A DNA stretch of 64,000 nt from an uncultured beta proteobacterium (GTDB lineage Bacteria > Pseudomonadota > Gammaproteobacteria > Burkholderiales > Burkholderiaceae_C). The translations under genes were made by a program, and so were the position numbers. This document shows positions 57,671 to 64,000 of this stretch, piece by piece; position 1 is the first letter of the stretch, and each line of letters begins with the position of its first letter. The notes beneath the pieces are model-generated. The model made no database searches. It was not told the DNA's origin and saw only the letters and a list, made by a program, of their open reading frames with translations. The DNA lies in the NCBI GenBank assembly GCA_903876735.1, contig CAIRAW010000038.1:158932-222931 (forward strand), read 5' to 3'.

Positions 57671-59026
57671 TCAGACGTAGGCCGGGACCATACAGGTCTT
57701 GTGCGCTACGTGGTATTCAAATTCAGGCCGGAAATGTTTGATCATGGCCCGCACCGGCATCGCCGCTGCGTCTCCCAGAGCGCAAATCGTGCGTCCCATG
57801 ATGCTCTCGGCCACGTTATCGAGCAGGTCCATGTCGTCGGGACGGCCCTGGCCGTTTTCGATTCGGTCCACGACGCGATAAAGCCAGCCTGTGCCTTCGC
57901 GGCAAGGGGTGCACTGTCCGCAGGACTCATGCATGTAGAAATAGCTCAGGCGTTGCAGACTCTTGACCATGCAGCGGCTGTCGTCCATGACGATAAGCGC
58001 GCCGGAGCCGAGCATGGAGCCGGCCTTGGCAATCGAGTCATAGTCCATGGTGCAGTCCATCATGATGGCAGCCGGCAGAATGGGCGTGGACGAGCCACCC
58101 GGGATCACGGCCTTGAGCTGGCGACCCTTGCGCACACCGCCAGCGAGTTCAAGCAGTTTGGAGAACGGGGTTCCCATCGGGATCTCGTAATTTCCAGGCA
58201 GTTCAACGTCGCCGCTGACGGAAAAAATCTTGGTGCCGCCATTGTTGGGCTTGCCGCATTCCAGATAGGCCTTGCCGCCATTGCGGATGATCCATGGCAC
58301 GGCAGAAAAGGTTTCCGTGTTGTTGATGTTGGTCGGCTTGCCGTACAGGCCGTAGCTCGGCGGAAACGGCGGCTTGTAACGCGGCTGACCCTTCTTGCCT
58401 TCGACCGACTCCAGCAAAGCGGTTTCCTCGCCACACACGTAGGCCCCGTAGCCGTGATGCGCATGCAGCTGAAAGTTGAAACCACTGCCCAGAATGTTGT
58501 CACCGAGCAGGCCGGCGGCGCGCGCCTCTTCCAGCGCCTCTTCAAAACGCTGATAGGTCTGGAAGATTTCGCCGTGAATGTAGTTGTAACCCGTGCCGAT
58601 GCCCATCGCATAGGCGGCGATGATCATGCCCTCAATCACGATATGCGGGTTGTATTGCAGGATCTCGCGGTCCTTGCAGGTACCGGGTTCGCCTTCGTCC
58701 GAATTGCACATCAGGAACTTGGGGCCGGCAAACTGGCGCGGCATGAAGCTCCACTTGAGACCGGTCGGAAAACCGGCGCCACCACGTCCGCGCAGACCGG
58801 ATTCTTTCACCGTCGCGATGACCTGATCGGGCGTCAAGCCGGCGCCACCGTCCTTGCCGAAAACCTTGCGCAAAGCCTGATAGCCACCGCGCGCTTCGTA
58901 CTCACGCAAACGCCAGTTGCCGCCGTCGAGGTCGGCCAGAATTTGCGGACCCAGGTGACGACCATGAAAGCAGGTCTCCAAACCCTTGGACTGAAACTGG
59001 GCCAGAATTTGTTCAGCCGTCATCAT
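57671..59026 (-). CDS. nuoF: NADH-quinone oxidoreductase subunit F
   Basis: Subunit of 451 residues that oxidises NADH through FMN. Visible are the NADH/FMN region [30 protein letters not shown], and the N3 4Fe-4S motif [12 protein letters not shown] with its fourth Cys further on. It overlaps nuoE by four bases. Confidence 0.96.
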   Translation of the reverse strand: MMTAEQILAQFQSKGLETCFHGRHLGPQILADLDGGNWRLREYEARGGYQALRKVFGKDGGAGLTPDQVIATVKESGLRGRGGAGFPTGLKWSFMPRQFAGPKFLMCNSDEGEPGTCKDREILQYNPHIVIEGMIIAAYAMGIGTGYNYIHGEIFQTYQRFEEALEEARAAGLLGDNILGSGFNFQLHAHHGYGAYVCGEETALLESVEGKKGQPRYKPPFPPSYGLYGKPTNINNTETFSAVPWIIRNGGKAYLECGKPNNGGTKIFSVSGDVELPGNYEIPMGTPFSKLLELAGGVRKGRQLKAVIPGGSSTPILPAAIMMDCTMDYDSIAKAGSMLGSGALIVMDDSRCMVKSLQRLSYFYMHESCGQCTPCREGTGWLYRVVDRIENGQGRPDDMDLLDNVAESIMGRTICALGDAAAMPVRAMIKHFRPEFEYHVAHKTCMVPAYV

Positions 59027-59511
59027 TTGTCCCCCGCAGCGCGCAGGCCATCAACCAATTGGTCAAGCTTGTCGTTGCTCATGAAGCTGCACATCGTCTG
59101 GTCATTGACCAGCAGCACGGGCGAGTCAGCGCAAGCGCCCAGACATTCGCATTGCTGCAGGGTAAACAGGCCGTCCGGCGTGGTCTCACCCATGTGCACA
59201 CCGAGCTTGTGCTCGAGGTGTTCCAGGGCGCGACCACCGTCACGCAACTGGCAGGGCAAATTGGTGCAAACATTGAGTTTGTACTTGCCAACCGGTTTCT
59301 GGTTGTACATGTTGTAGAAGGTGGTGACTTCGTGCACCGCCATCGGGGCCATGCCCAGATATGCAGCTACCTGTTCTTCGCTCTCGGTACTGACGTAGCC
59401 AAGTTCCTGCTGGACGATGGCCAGGCAGGCCATAACCGCAGACTGCTTCTGGTCTGCCGGGTACTTGGCAACTTCTTTAGCGAAGCGCGCTTTTGATTCT
59501 TCGGAAATCAT
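59023..59511 (-). CDS. nuoE: NADH-quinone oxidoreductase subunit E
   Basis: Thioredoxin-like 2Fe-2S subunit of 162 residues. Cluster N1a ligands are Cys82 and Cys87 (CTNLPC) and Cys123 and Cys127 (CLGAC). It binds NuoF. It overlaps nuoD and nuoF by four bases each. Confidence 0.96.
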   Translation of the reverse strand: MISEESKARFAKEVAKYPADQKQSAVMACLAIVQQELGYVSTESEEQVAAYLGMAPMAVHEVTTFYNMYNQKPVGKYKLNVCTNLPCQLRDGGRALEHLEHKLGVHMGETTPDGLFTLQQCECLGACADSPVLLVNDQTMCSFMSNDKLDQLVDGLRAAGDK

Positions 59512-60761
59512 CGATCAACTTCCCCAAACACAATGTCCAACGAACCAATGATGGCCACGGCGTCGCCAATCATGTGCCCACGCCCCATCTCACCCAGCGC
59601 CGCCAGGTGAACAAAGGCCGGTGGACGAATCTTCATGCGGTAGGGCTTGTTGGCCCCGTCGCTCACAAGGTAAATGCCGAACTCACCCTTGGGATGCTCG
59701 ATCGTGGCGTAAGCCTCCCCTTCGGGGACGGCAAAGCCTTCGGTAAAGAGCTTGAAGTGGTGAATCAGTTCTTCCATGTTCGACTTCATGGCTTCACGAC
59801 TCGGCGGCGCAATCTTGTGGTTGTCGGTGATCACCGGGCCCGGATTGACACGCAGCCAGTCGACGCACTGTTTGATGATGCGATTGGACTGCTTCATCTC
59901 TTCCATGCGCACCAGATAGCGGTCGTAGTTGTCACCGGTCTTGCCGACCGGAATGTCAAAGTCGAGTTGGTCGTAAACCTCGTAGGGCTGCTTCTTGCGC
60001 AAATCCCAGGCAATACCCGAGCCACGCAGCATCGGGCCGCTAAAGCCCAGATTCAGGGCGCGCTCTGGCGTCACGACGCCAATGCCGACGGTGCGCTGTT
60101 TCCAGATGCGGTTGTCAGTGAGCAGCGTGTGGTACTCGCCCAGATAGGTCGGGAAACGCTGCGTGAAGTCGTCGATGAAATCGAGCAGACTGCCCTGGCG
60201 ATTGCGATTGAGGTTTTCAGTCGACTTGGCGCTGCGGATCTTGTTGGGCTGGTGCCGCGCCATGGTGTCTGGCAGATCACGGTAGACGCCGCCGGGGCGG
60301 AAATAAGCCGCGTGCATGCGCGCACCGCTGACCGCTTCGTACATGTCGAGCAGGTCTTCGCGTTCACGGAATGCGTACAGCATGACCGTCATCGCGCCGC
60401 AATCGAGTGCGCCGGCACCGATGCACAGCAGGTGGTTGAGCAGACGCGTGATCTCGCAGAACATGACGCGGATGTACTTGGCGCGTATCGGCACCTCAAT
60501 GCCGAGCATCTTTTCCACCGCCAGGCAATACGCGCTCTCATTGCACATCATCGACATGTAGTCGAGACGGTCCATGTAGGGCAGCGCCTGGAGATAGGTC
60601 TTGGTTTCAGCCAGTTTTTCAGTGGCACGATGCAACAACCCGATGTGCGGATCTGCGCGTTGAATCACTTCGCCGTCGAGTTCCAGCACAAGGCGCAGAA
60701 CGCCGTGGGCGGCCGGGTGTTGCGGCCCGAAGTTGAGGGTGTAATTTTTTATTTCAGCCAT
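59508..60761 (-). CDS. nuoD: NADH-quinone oxidoreductase subunit D
   Basis: 49-kDa-type subunit of 417 residues that, with NuoB, forms the quinone-reduction site. Motifs are [15 protein letters not shown] near the start, HRATEKLAE and [10 protein letters not shown]; it is distantly related to [NiFe] hydrogenase large subunits but lacks the nickel-binding CxxC pairs. ATG 60761 gives the usual MAEIKNYT start; a GTG two codons earlier has a better-spaced AGG and cannot be excluded. Confidence 0.95.
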   Translation of the reverse strand: MAEIKNYTLNFGPQHPAAHGVLRLVLELDGEVIQRADPHIGLLHRATEKLAETKTYLQALPYMDRLDYMSMMCNESAYCLAVEKMLGIEVPIRAKYIRVMFCEITRLLNHLLCIGAGALDCGAMTVMLYAFREREDLLDMYEAVSGARMHAAYFRPGGVYRDLPDTMARHQPNKIRSAKSTENLNRNRQGSLLDFIDDFTQRFPTYLGEYHTLLTDNRIWKQRTVGIGVVTPERALNLGFSGPMLRGSGIAWDLRKKQPYEVYDQLDFDIPVGKTGDNYDRYLVRMEEMKQSNRIIKQCVDWLRVNPGPVITDNHKIAPPSREAMKSNMEELIHHFKLFTEGFAVPEGEAYATIEHPKGEFGIYLVSDGANKPYRMKIRPPAFVHLAALGEMGRGHMIGDAVAIIGSLDIVFGEVDR

Positions 60762-60772
60762 GACCACAATGC

Positions 60773-61381
60773 CTAGTGCATGCCTCCGTAATTTTCTTCA
60801 CGGATGATGCGCGGTGTAATTTCGCGTGGCTCAATCGTGACCGGCTGATAGACGACGCGCTTTTGCTCGGCGTCATAGCGCATCTCGACGTGGCCGGAGA
60901 TCGGGAAATCCTTGCGGAACGGGTGTCCGATGAAACCGTAGTCGGTCAGGATGCGACGCAGGTCTTCATGGCCTTCAAACACGATGCCGAACAGATCGAA
61001 GGCTTCACGCTCGAACCAGTTGGCCGAGGCCCAGACGTCGCACAGCGACTGCATTACCGGGAAACTGTCATCGGGTGCGTACACCTTGAGCCGCACACGC
61101 TGGTTCAGGCTGACCGACAACAGATGGCAAACCACGCAATAACGCAAGCCGACTTGCGGCTGATCCTTGTAGGTGGAGTAATCGACGCCACACAGGTCCA
61201 TCAACTGCTCGAAGCGGCAGTTGGGATCATCGCGCAGGATTTTTGCAGCCTGCAGGTAATCGGCGGCATCGACAAAAATGGTGAGTTCACCGAGGCGGAC
61301 AACACTGCTCTTGAGCAGACTGCCCAGCGCCGCCTCGACGCTGGCTTGGGTGGCTTCTGGATTGACAGCGTAAGTAGTCAT
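60773..61381 (-). CDS. nuoC: NADH-quinone oxidoreductase subunit C
   Basis: 30-kDa-type subunit of 202 residues. The conserved C-terminal signature is [29 protein letters not shown]. nuoC and nuoD are separate genes, unlike the fused E. coli nuoCD. ATG 61381 gives the usual length; the open frame continues upstream into nuoB without homology. Confidence 0.95.
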   Translation of the reverse strand: MTTYAVNPEATQASVEAALGSLLKSSVVRLGELTIFVDAADYLQAAKILRDDPNCRFEQLMDLCGVDYSTYKDQPQVGLRYCVVCHLLSVSLNQRVRLKVYAPDDSFPVMQSLCDVWASANWFEREAFDLFGIVFEGHEDLRRILTDYGFIGHPFRKDFPISGHVEMRYDAEQKRVVYQPVTIEPREITPRIIREENYGGMH

Positions 61382-61391
61382 TGCCGTCCCT

Positions 61392-61871
61392 TCACGTGCG
61401 TGCAATGGTTTGGGTGCGGCGAATCTTGTGCTGCAACTGGATGATGCCGTAGAGCAGGGCCTCTGCTGTGGGCGGGCAACCCGGCACATAAATGTCAACC
61501 GGGACAATGCGATCACAGCCACGCACCACCGAATAGCTGTAGTGGTAGTAGCCACCGCCATTGGCGCAGGAACCCATGGAGATCACCCAGCGCGGCTCGG
61601 CAATCTGGTCGTAGACCTTGCGAAAGGCCGGCGCCATCTTGTTGCACAGGGTGCCAGCGACAATGATCAGGTCGGCCTGACGCGGACTGGCCCGAAAGAC
61701 CTCAGCGCCAAAGCGGCTGATGTCGTAGCGGGCGGCGGCCGACTGCATCATCTCGACGGCACAACAGGCCAGACCAAACGTTGCCGGCCAGAGCGAGCCG
61801 GTCTTGGCCCAGTTCATCACCGTGTCGTACGTGGTGGTGATGAAACCTTCTTTTAATACGCCTTCAATCAT
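61392..61871 (-). CDS. nuoB: NADH-quinone oxidoreductase subunit B
   Basis: Subunit of 159 residues carrying the terminal N2 4Fe-4S cluster: Cys36, Cys37 (ACCAVE), Cys102 (GSCANGGG) and Cys132 (PGCPPTAE). It delivers electrons to quinone with NuoD. ATG 61871 lies four bases after the nuoA stop. Confidence 0.96.
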   Translation of the reverse strand: MIEGVLKEGFITTTYDTVMNWAKTGSLWPATFGLACCAVEMMQSAAARYDISRFGAEVFRASPRQADLIIVAGTLCNKMAPAFRKVYDQIAEPRWVISMGSCANGGGYYHYSYSVVRGCDRIVPVDIYVPGCPPTAEALLYGIIQLQHKIRRTQTIART

Positions 61872-61875
61872 TGCG

Positions 61876-62235
61876 TCATTCCCAGTCAAGGGCCCCTTTT
61901 TTCCACATGTAAACAAAGCCGATGACAAGGATGCCGACGAACTCCATCATGGCCCAGAACCCAACGGTGCCGATCTCCTTCAACGAGACGGCCCACGGGA
62001 ACAGGAACGCAATTTCAAGGTCGAAAAGAATGAACAGAATCGCTATCAGGTAATAGCGCACGTCAAACTTCATACGGGCATCTTCGAAGGCTTCGAAGCC
62101 GCATTCGTAAGGAGAATTTTTTGCGGGATCCGGACGATTGGGTCCGAGGACATATCCAAGAACCTGAGGTGCGACGCCTGTAACGAGGCCGATCAGGATG
62201 AATAAGAGGACTGGCAGGTACTGATCAAGATTCAT
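61876..62235 (-). CDS. nuoA: NADH-quinone oxidoreductase subunit A
   Basis: Membrane subunit of 119 residues with three helices; the conserved [12 protein letters not shown] loop and [25 protein letters not shown] are present. The ATG at 62235 starts the family sequence [11 protein letters not shown]. No ribosome binding site is visible before it; the preceding bases (CAGAATCGACCG) instead contain a -10-like hexamer at -12 to -7, with an FNR palindrome centred 41.5 bases upstream. It opens the nuo operon. Confidence 0.95.
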   Translation of the reverse strand: MNLDQYLPVLLFILIGLVTGVAPQVLGYVLGPNRPDPAKNSPYECGFEAFEDARMKFDVRYYLIAILFILFDLEIAFLFPWAVSLKEIGTVGFWAMMEFVGILVIGFVYMWKKGALDWE

Positions 62236-62269
62236 CGGTCGATTCTGATCCAAGTTTGCGCTTGCTGCT

Positions 62270-62283
62270 TTGATCCACATCAA
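62270..62283 (-). promoter_or_regulatory. FNR/ANR-type box upstream of nuoA
   Basis: Perfect palindrome TTGAT-CCAC-ATCAA, identical to the FNR/ANR consensus TTGAT-N4-ATCAA. It lies between the tRNA-Leu 3' end (11 bases away) and nuoA (34 bases from the ATG). Its centre, 62276.5, is 41.5 bases upstream of the A of the nuoA start codon. It could activate a leaderless nuoA transcript or repress read-through from upstream. Confidence 0.7.
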
Positions 62284-62294
62284 GCACGTGTATC

Positions 62295-62379
62295 TGGTGC
62301 CGTCGGCGAGACTCGAACTCGCACAGCTTTCGCCACTACCCCCTCAAGATAGCGTGTCTACCAATTTCACCACGACGGC
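62295..62379 (-). tRNA. tRNA-Leu (anticodon GAG)
   Basis: An 85-base class II tRNA. The acceptor stem GCCGTCG pairs with CGACGGC, the 3' CCA is encoded, the D-loop region is TGGTGAAATTGGTAGAC, and the T-loop carries GTTCGAGTC. The anticodon stem CTATC/GGTAG encloses loop TTGAGGG with anticodon GAG, which reads CUC and CUU. A short variable arm with GTGGCGAAAGC is consistent with Leu. Its position between secG and nuoA is often seen in this group. Confidence 0.93.
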
Positions 62380-62426
62380 GGCTTTCAGATGTCCGGATTG
62401 CATGAGGAACCTTGCGGTTTTGGCTT

Positions 62427-62469
62427 TCAGGACAGCGTGCAGTTTACCCTGAAAACACGCTGTTTCCTG
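62427..62469. terminator. Long hairpin between secG and tRNA-Leu
   Basis: Stem of TCAGG plus ACAGCGTG (62427-62439) pairing with CACGCTGT and CCTGA (62456-62470), with a 16-base loop and a two-base bulge. On the minus strand it follows secG by about 30 bases. There is no T-run, so it may stop transcription weakly or mark tRNA processing. Confidence 0.45.
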
Positions 62470-62495
62470 ATGCCAACATGCAATAACAGCAGCAA

Positions 62496-62849
62496 TTATT
62501 TGGACGGGATTTGGGCTGCGCCCGAAGCCGGCAACGCAGGCACGATTGCAGCCGGTGCGGGAGCGGCAAGCGGCGCGCCTTCAAGCACACTGCCAGTGCT
62601 TGCAGTCGGGCGCGCGGTGCCGAAATAGGCCAGCAACAAGGTGCAGACGAAGAACAAGGTTGCCAAAACAGCCGTGGTGCGCGACAGGAAATTGGCACTG
62701 CCACTTGCACCAAAAAGGCTGCCCGATCCGCCACTGCCGAATGCAGCACCCATGTCGGCACCCTTGCCGTGTTGCACCAGAATCAGACCGATCATGGCCA
62801 CTGCCGTGATCATCTGAACGGCGAGAAGAATGCTGAGAAAAATGTTCAT
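62496..62849 (-). CDS. secG: Preprotein translocase subunit SecG
   Basis: Inner-membrane accessory subunit of 117 residues with two helices (about 3-25 and 55-77). The family signature [22 protein letters not shown] is present. The C-terminal tail after residue 80 is Ala/Pro-rich and variable. It aids SecYE-driven protein export. It lies 43 bases after tpiA, in the common tpiA-secG order. Confidence 0.95.
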   Translation of the reverse strand: MNIFLSILLAVQMITAVAMIGLILVQHGKGADMGAAFGSGGSGSLFGASGSANFLSRTTAVLATLFFVCTLLLAYFGTARPTASTGSVLEGAPLAAPAPAAIVPALPASGAAQIPSK

Positions 62850-62892
62850 GAAATGCTCCTAAATATGTAAGGTCTCGTGCCCTGAAACCAGT

Positions 62893-63636
62893 TCAACCGG
62901 CAGAGGCAATGATCGAAAGAAAATCGGTCACCTTAAGGGCGGCACCGCCCACCAGGCCACCATCAATGTCCGGTTGCGCCAGCAACTGCGCGGCGTTGGC
63001 GGCATTCATGCTGCCACCATAAAGAATCTGGATGCGATCCGCATGCGCGGACGCCGCTTTCAACTGGGCACGCAGCACGGCGTGCACTTGTTGCGCCTGT
63101 TCGGTGCTGGCCGTCTTGCCGGTACCGATGGCCCACACCGGTTCATACGCCACCACGATTTCACTGATGCAGTGGCCGTTGGCGTGAATGACAGCGGCCA
63201 GTTGACGCCTGACCACCTCATCCGTCTTGCCGGCTTCACGCTCTGCCAGCGTCTCGCCAACACACACAATCGGCGTGATGCCGCAGGCCAACGCGCGACC
63301 GGCCTTGGCCGCCACCTGCGCGTCGGTTTCAAAATGATATTGACGCCGCTCCGAGTGCCCGACCAGCACATGGCGAACACCAAACTCCCTGAGCATAGCG
63401 GCCGAAACTTCACCCGTGAAGGCACCCAGTTCATGCTGCGATAAATCCTGCGCACCCAGACTGATCGCGCTGCCTGCCAGCAAGGCCTGGCACTGGGCCA
63501 GGTAAATGGCCGGCACACAGACCGACACCTGACAGGCAGGCGAACCCATTCCTGTCAACAGGCCTTTGATCAAACTCTCATTTGCCGACAGGCTGCCGTT
63601 CATTTTCCAGTTGCCTGCAATCAATTTATTTCTCAT
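62893..63636 (-). CDS. tpiA: Triosephosphate isomerase
   Basis: TIM-barrel enzyme of 247 residues that interconverts dihydroxyacetone phosphate and glyceraldehyde 3-phosphate. Lys11 (AGNWKMN), His94 (VGHSERR), Glu165 ([12 protein letters not shown]) and the phosphate loop GGSMNAANA and GGLVGGAAL are intact. ATG 63636 overlaps the preceding stop as ATGA; the longer open frame is the shadow of the upstream gene. Confidence 0.96.
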   Translation of the reverse strand: MRNKLIAGNWKMNGSLSANESLIKGLLTGMGSPACQVSVCVPAIYLAQCQALLAGSAISLGAQDLSQHELGAFTGEVSAAMLREFGVRHVLVGHSERRQYHFETDAQVAAKAGRALACGITPIVCVGETLAEREAGKTDEVVRRQLAAVIHANGHCISEIVVAYEPVWAIGTGKTASTEQAQQVHAVLRAQLKAASAHADRIQILYGGSMNAANAAQLLAQPDIDGGLVGGAALKVTDFLSIIASAG

Positions 63637-63998
63637 TCCACACCCCACGTCAGAACAATCTTGCCAATATGCTGATTGGACTCCATCAGTTCGTGTGCCT
63701 GCGCTGCGTGCTGCGCTGCAAACGTGCTGTGAACCACCGGCTTGATGCGGCCCTGCTCGATCAGCGGCCAGACATACCTGAGGCAGGCCTGTGCAATTGC
63801 CTGCTTGAAAGCCAGCGGACGCGGCCGCAAGGTCGAACCCGTCAGCGTGAGGCGCCGGCGCAACACGAGACCCGCATTGATCTCGCTCTTGACGCCGCCC
63901 TGCACCGCGATGATGACCAGGCGGCCGTCTTCGCGCAGGCACTCGATTTCCTTGGCCACATAGCTGCCGGCCACCATATCCAGAATGACATCAACGCC
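63633..63998 (-). CDS. NAD(P)H-quinone oxidoreductase (zinc-free MDR type), 3' part
   Basis: C-terminal 121 residues of a medium-chain reductase. Recognisable are [19 protein letters not shown], the nucleotide-domain end [11 protein letters not shown], and the C-terminal ending ([30 protein letters not shown]) typical of the PIG3/quinone oxidoreductase family. The N-terminus lies beyond the right edge. Members reduce quinones one or two electrons at a time with NADPH. It overlaps tpiA by four bases, so the two are co-transcribed. Confidence 0.88.
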   Translation of the reverse strand, partial: GVDVILDMVAGSYVAKEIECLREDGRLVIIAVQGGVKSEINAGLVLRRRLTLTGSTLRPRPLAFKQAIAQACLRYVWPLIEQGRIKPVVHSTFAAQHAAQAHELMESNQHIGKIVLTWGVE

Positions 63999-64000
63999 CT

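Noticed and set aside
57377-59317. 646-residue open frame opposite nuoG, nuoF and nuoE
   Set aside because: Shadow of three certain nuo genes; no family motif in its translation.
59508-60761. NuoD as a hydrogenase large subunit
   Set aside because: Related fold, but no CxxC nickel motifs, and it sits inside a complete nuo operon.
63637-63942. N-terminal extension of about 100 residues on triosephosphate isomerase
   Set aside because: The extension is out of frame with, and overlaps, the quinone oxidoreductase gene; the isomerase fold starts exactly at [11 protein letters not shown].

Overview
The window is a gene-dense, GC-rich stretch of chromosome. It has no insertion sequences, no CRISPR, no rRNA, and no gene-free gap longer than about 170 bases. 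Gene content and order (a 14-gene nuo operon after tpiA-secG-tRNA-Leu, a liv-type transporter mixed with acyl-CoA genes, NAD-GDH of the 180-kDa class, a regulatory [NiFe] hydrogenase) point to a betaproteobacterium of the Burkholderiales, probably a Comamonadaceae member close to Rhodoferax or Polaromonas. This placement is an inference from gene families, not from a search.

Layout. 1-2.4 kb: the 3' part of a 6-phosphofructokinase gene followed by a hoxA/hupR-type NtrC regulator. 2.4-7.5 kb: single genes (nuclease lipoprotein, acyl-CoA dehydrogenase, VOC protein, flavin reductase-like protein, lipase-like lipoprotein, cytochrome b561). 7.6-20.9 kb: a 13-gene minus-strand operon encoding a complete beta-oxidation set (two CoA ligases, dehydrogenase, two hotdog hydratases, SDR, SCP-x thiolase, enoyl-CoA hydratase) interleaved with a five-part branched-chain-amino-acid-type ABC importer. 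A divergent tetR gene and a composite palindrome lie at its head. 21.7-26.8 kb: the H2-sensing module hoxV/hupK-like, hoxB, hoxC, hoxJ. 26.9-29.6 kb: an apparently less GC-rich islet with a hybrid histidine kinase broken by an in-frame TAG and a papain-like lipoprotein. 29.8-32.9 kb: a YbhFSR-like ABC exporter. 33.0-35.1 kb: a cysteine synthase-like enzyme and a CrtC/AttH-like secreted protein. 35.1-40.0 kb: a marR-nodT-emrA-emrB efflux operon whose outer-membrane gene ends inside a REP-like palindrome. 40.1-46.7 kb: an MsbA-like ABC exporter and the giant NAD-glutamate dehydrogenase. 46.7-62.2 kb: nuoA-N plus a NUDIX hydrolase and a DUF1178 protein. 62.3-64 kb: tRNA-Leu(GAG), secG, tpiA and the 3' part of a quinone oxidoreductase gene.

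How it fits together. HoxB/HoxC sense H2, HoxJ is the kinase and HoxA the sigma-54 activator, so the organism very probably has energy-conserving hydrogenases elsewhere. The large operon looks like uptake, CoA activation and beta-oxidation of an unidentified, probably hydrophobic or cyclic, carboxylic acid, controlled by the TetR protein. The reducing equivalents would feed the complex I encoded at the right end. A perfect FNR/ANR palindrome sits exactly 41.5 bases upstream of the nuoA start codon. Two-component, TetR, MarR and FNR-type control suggest a metabolically versatile bacterium that meets changing oxygen levels.
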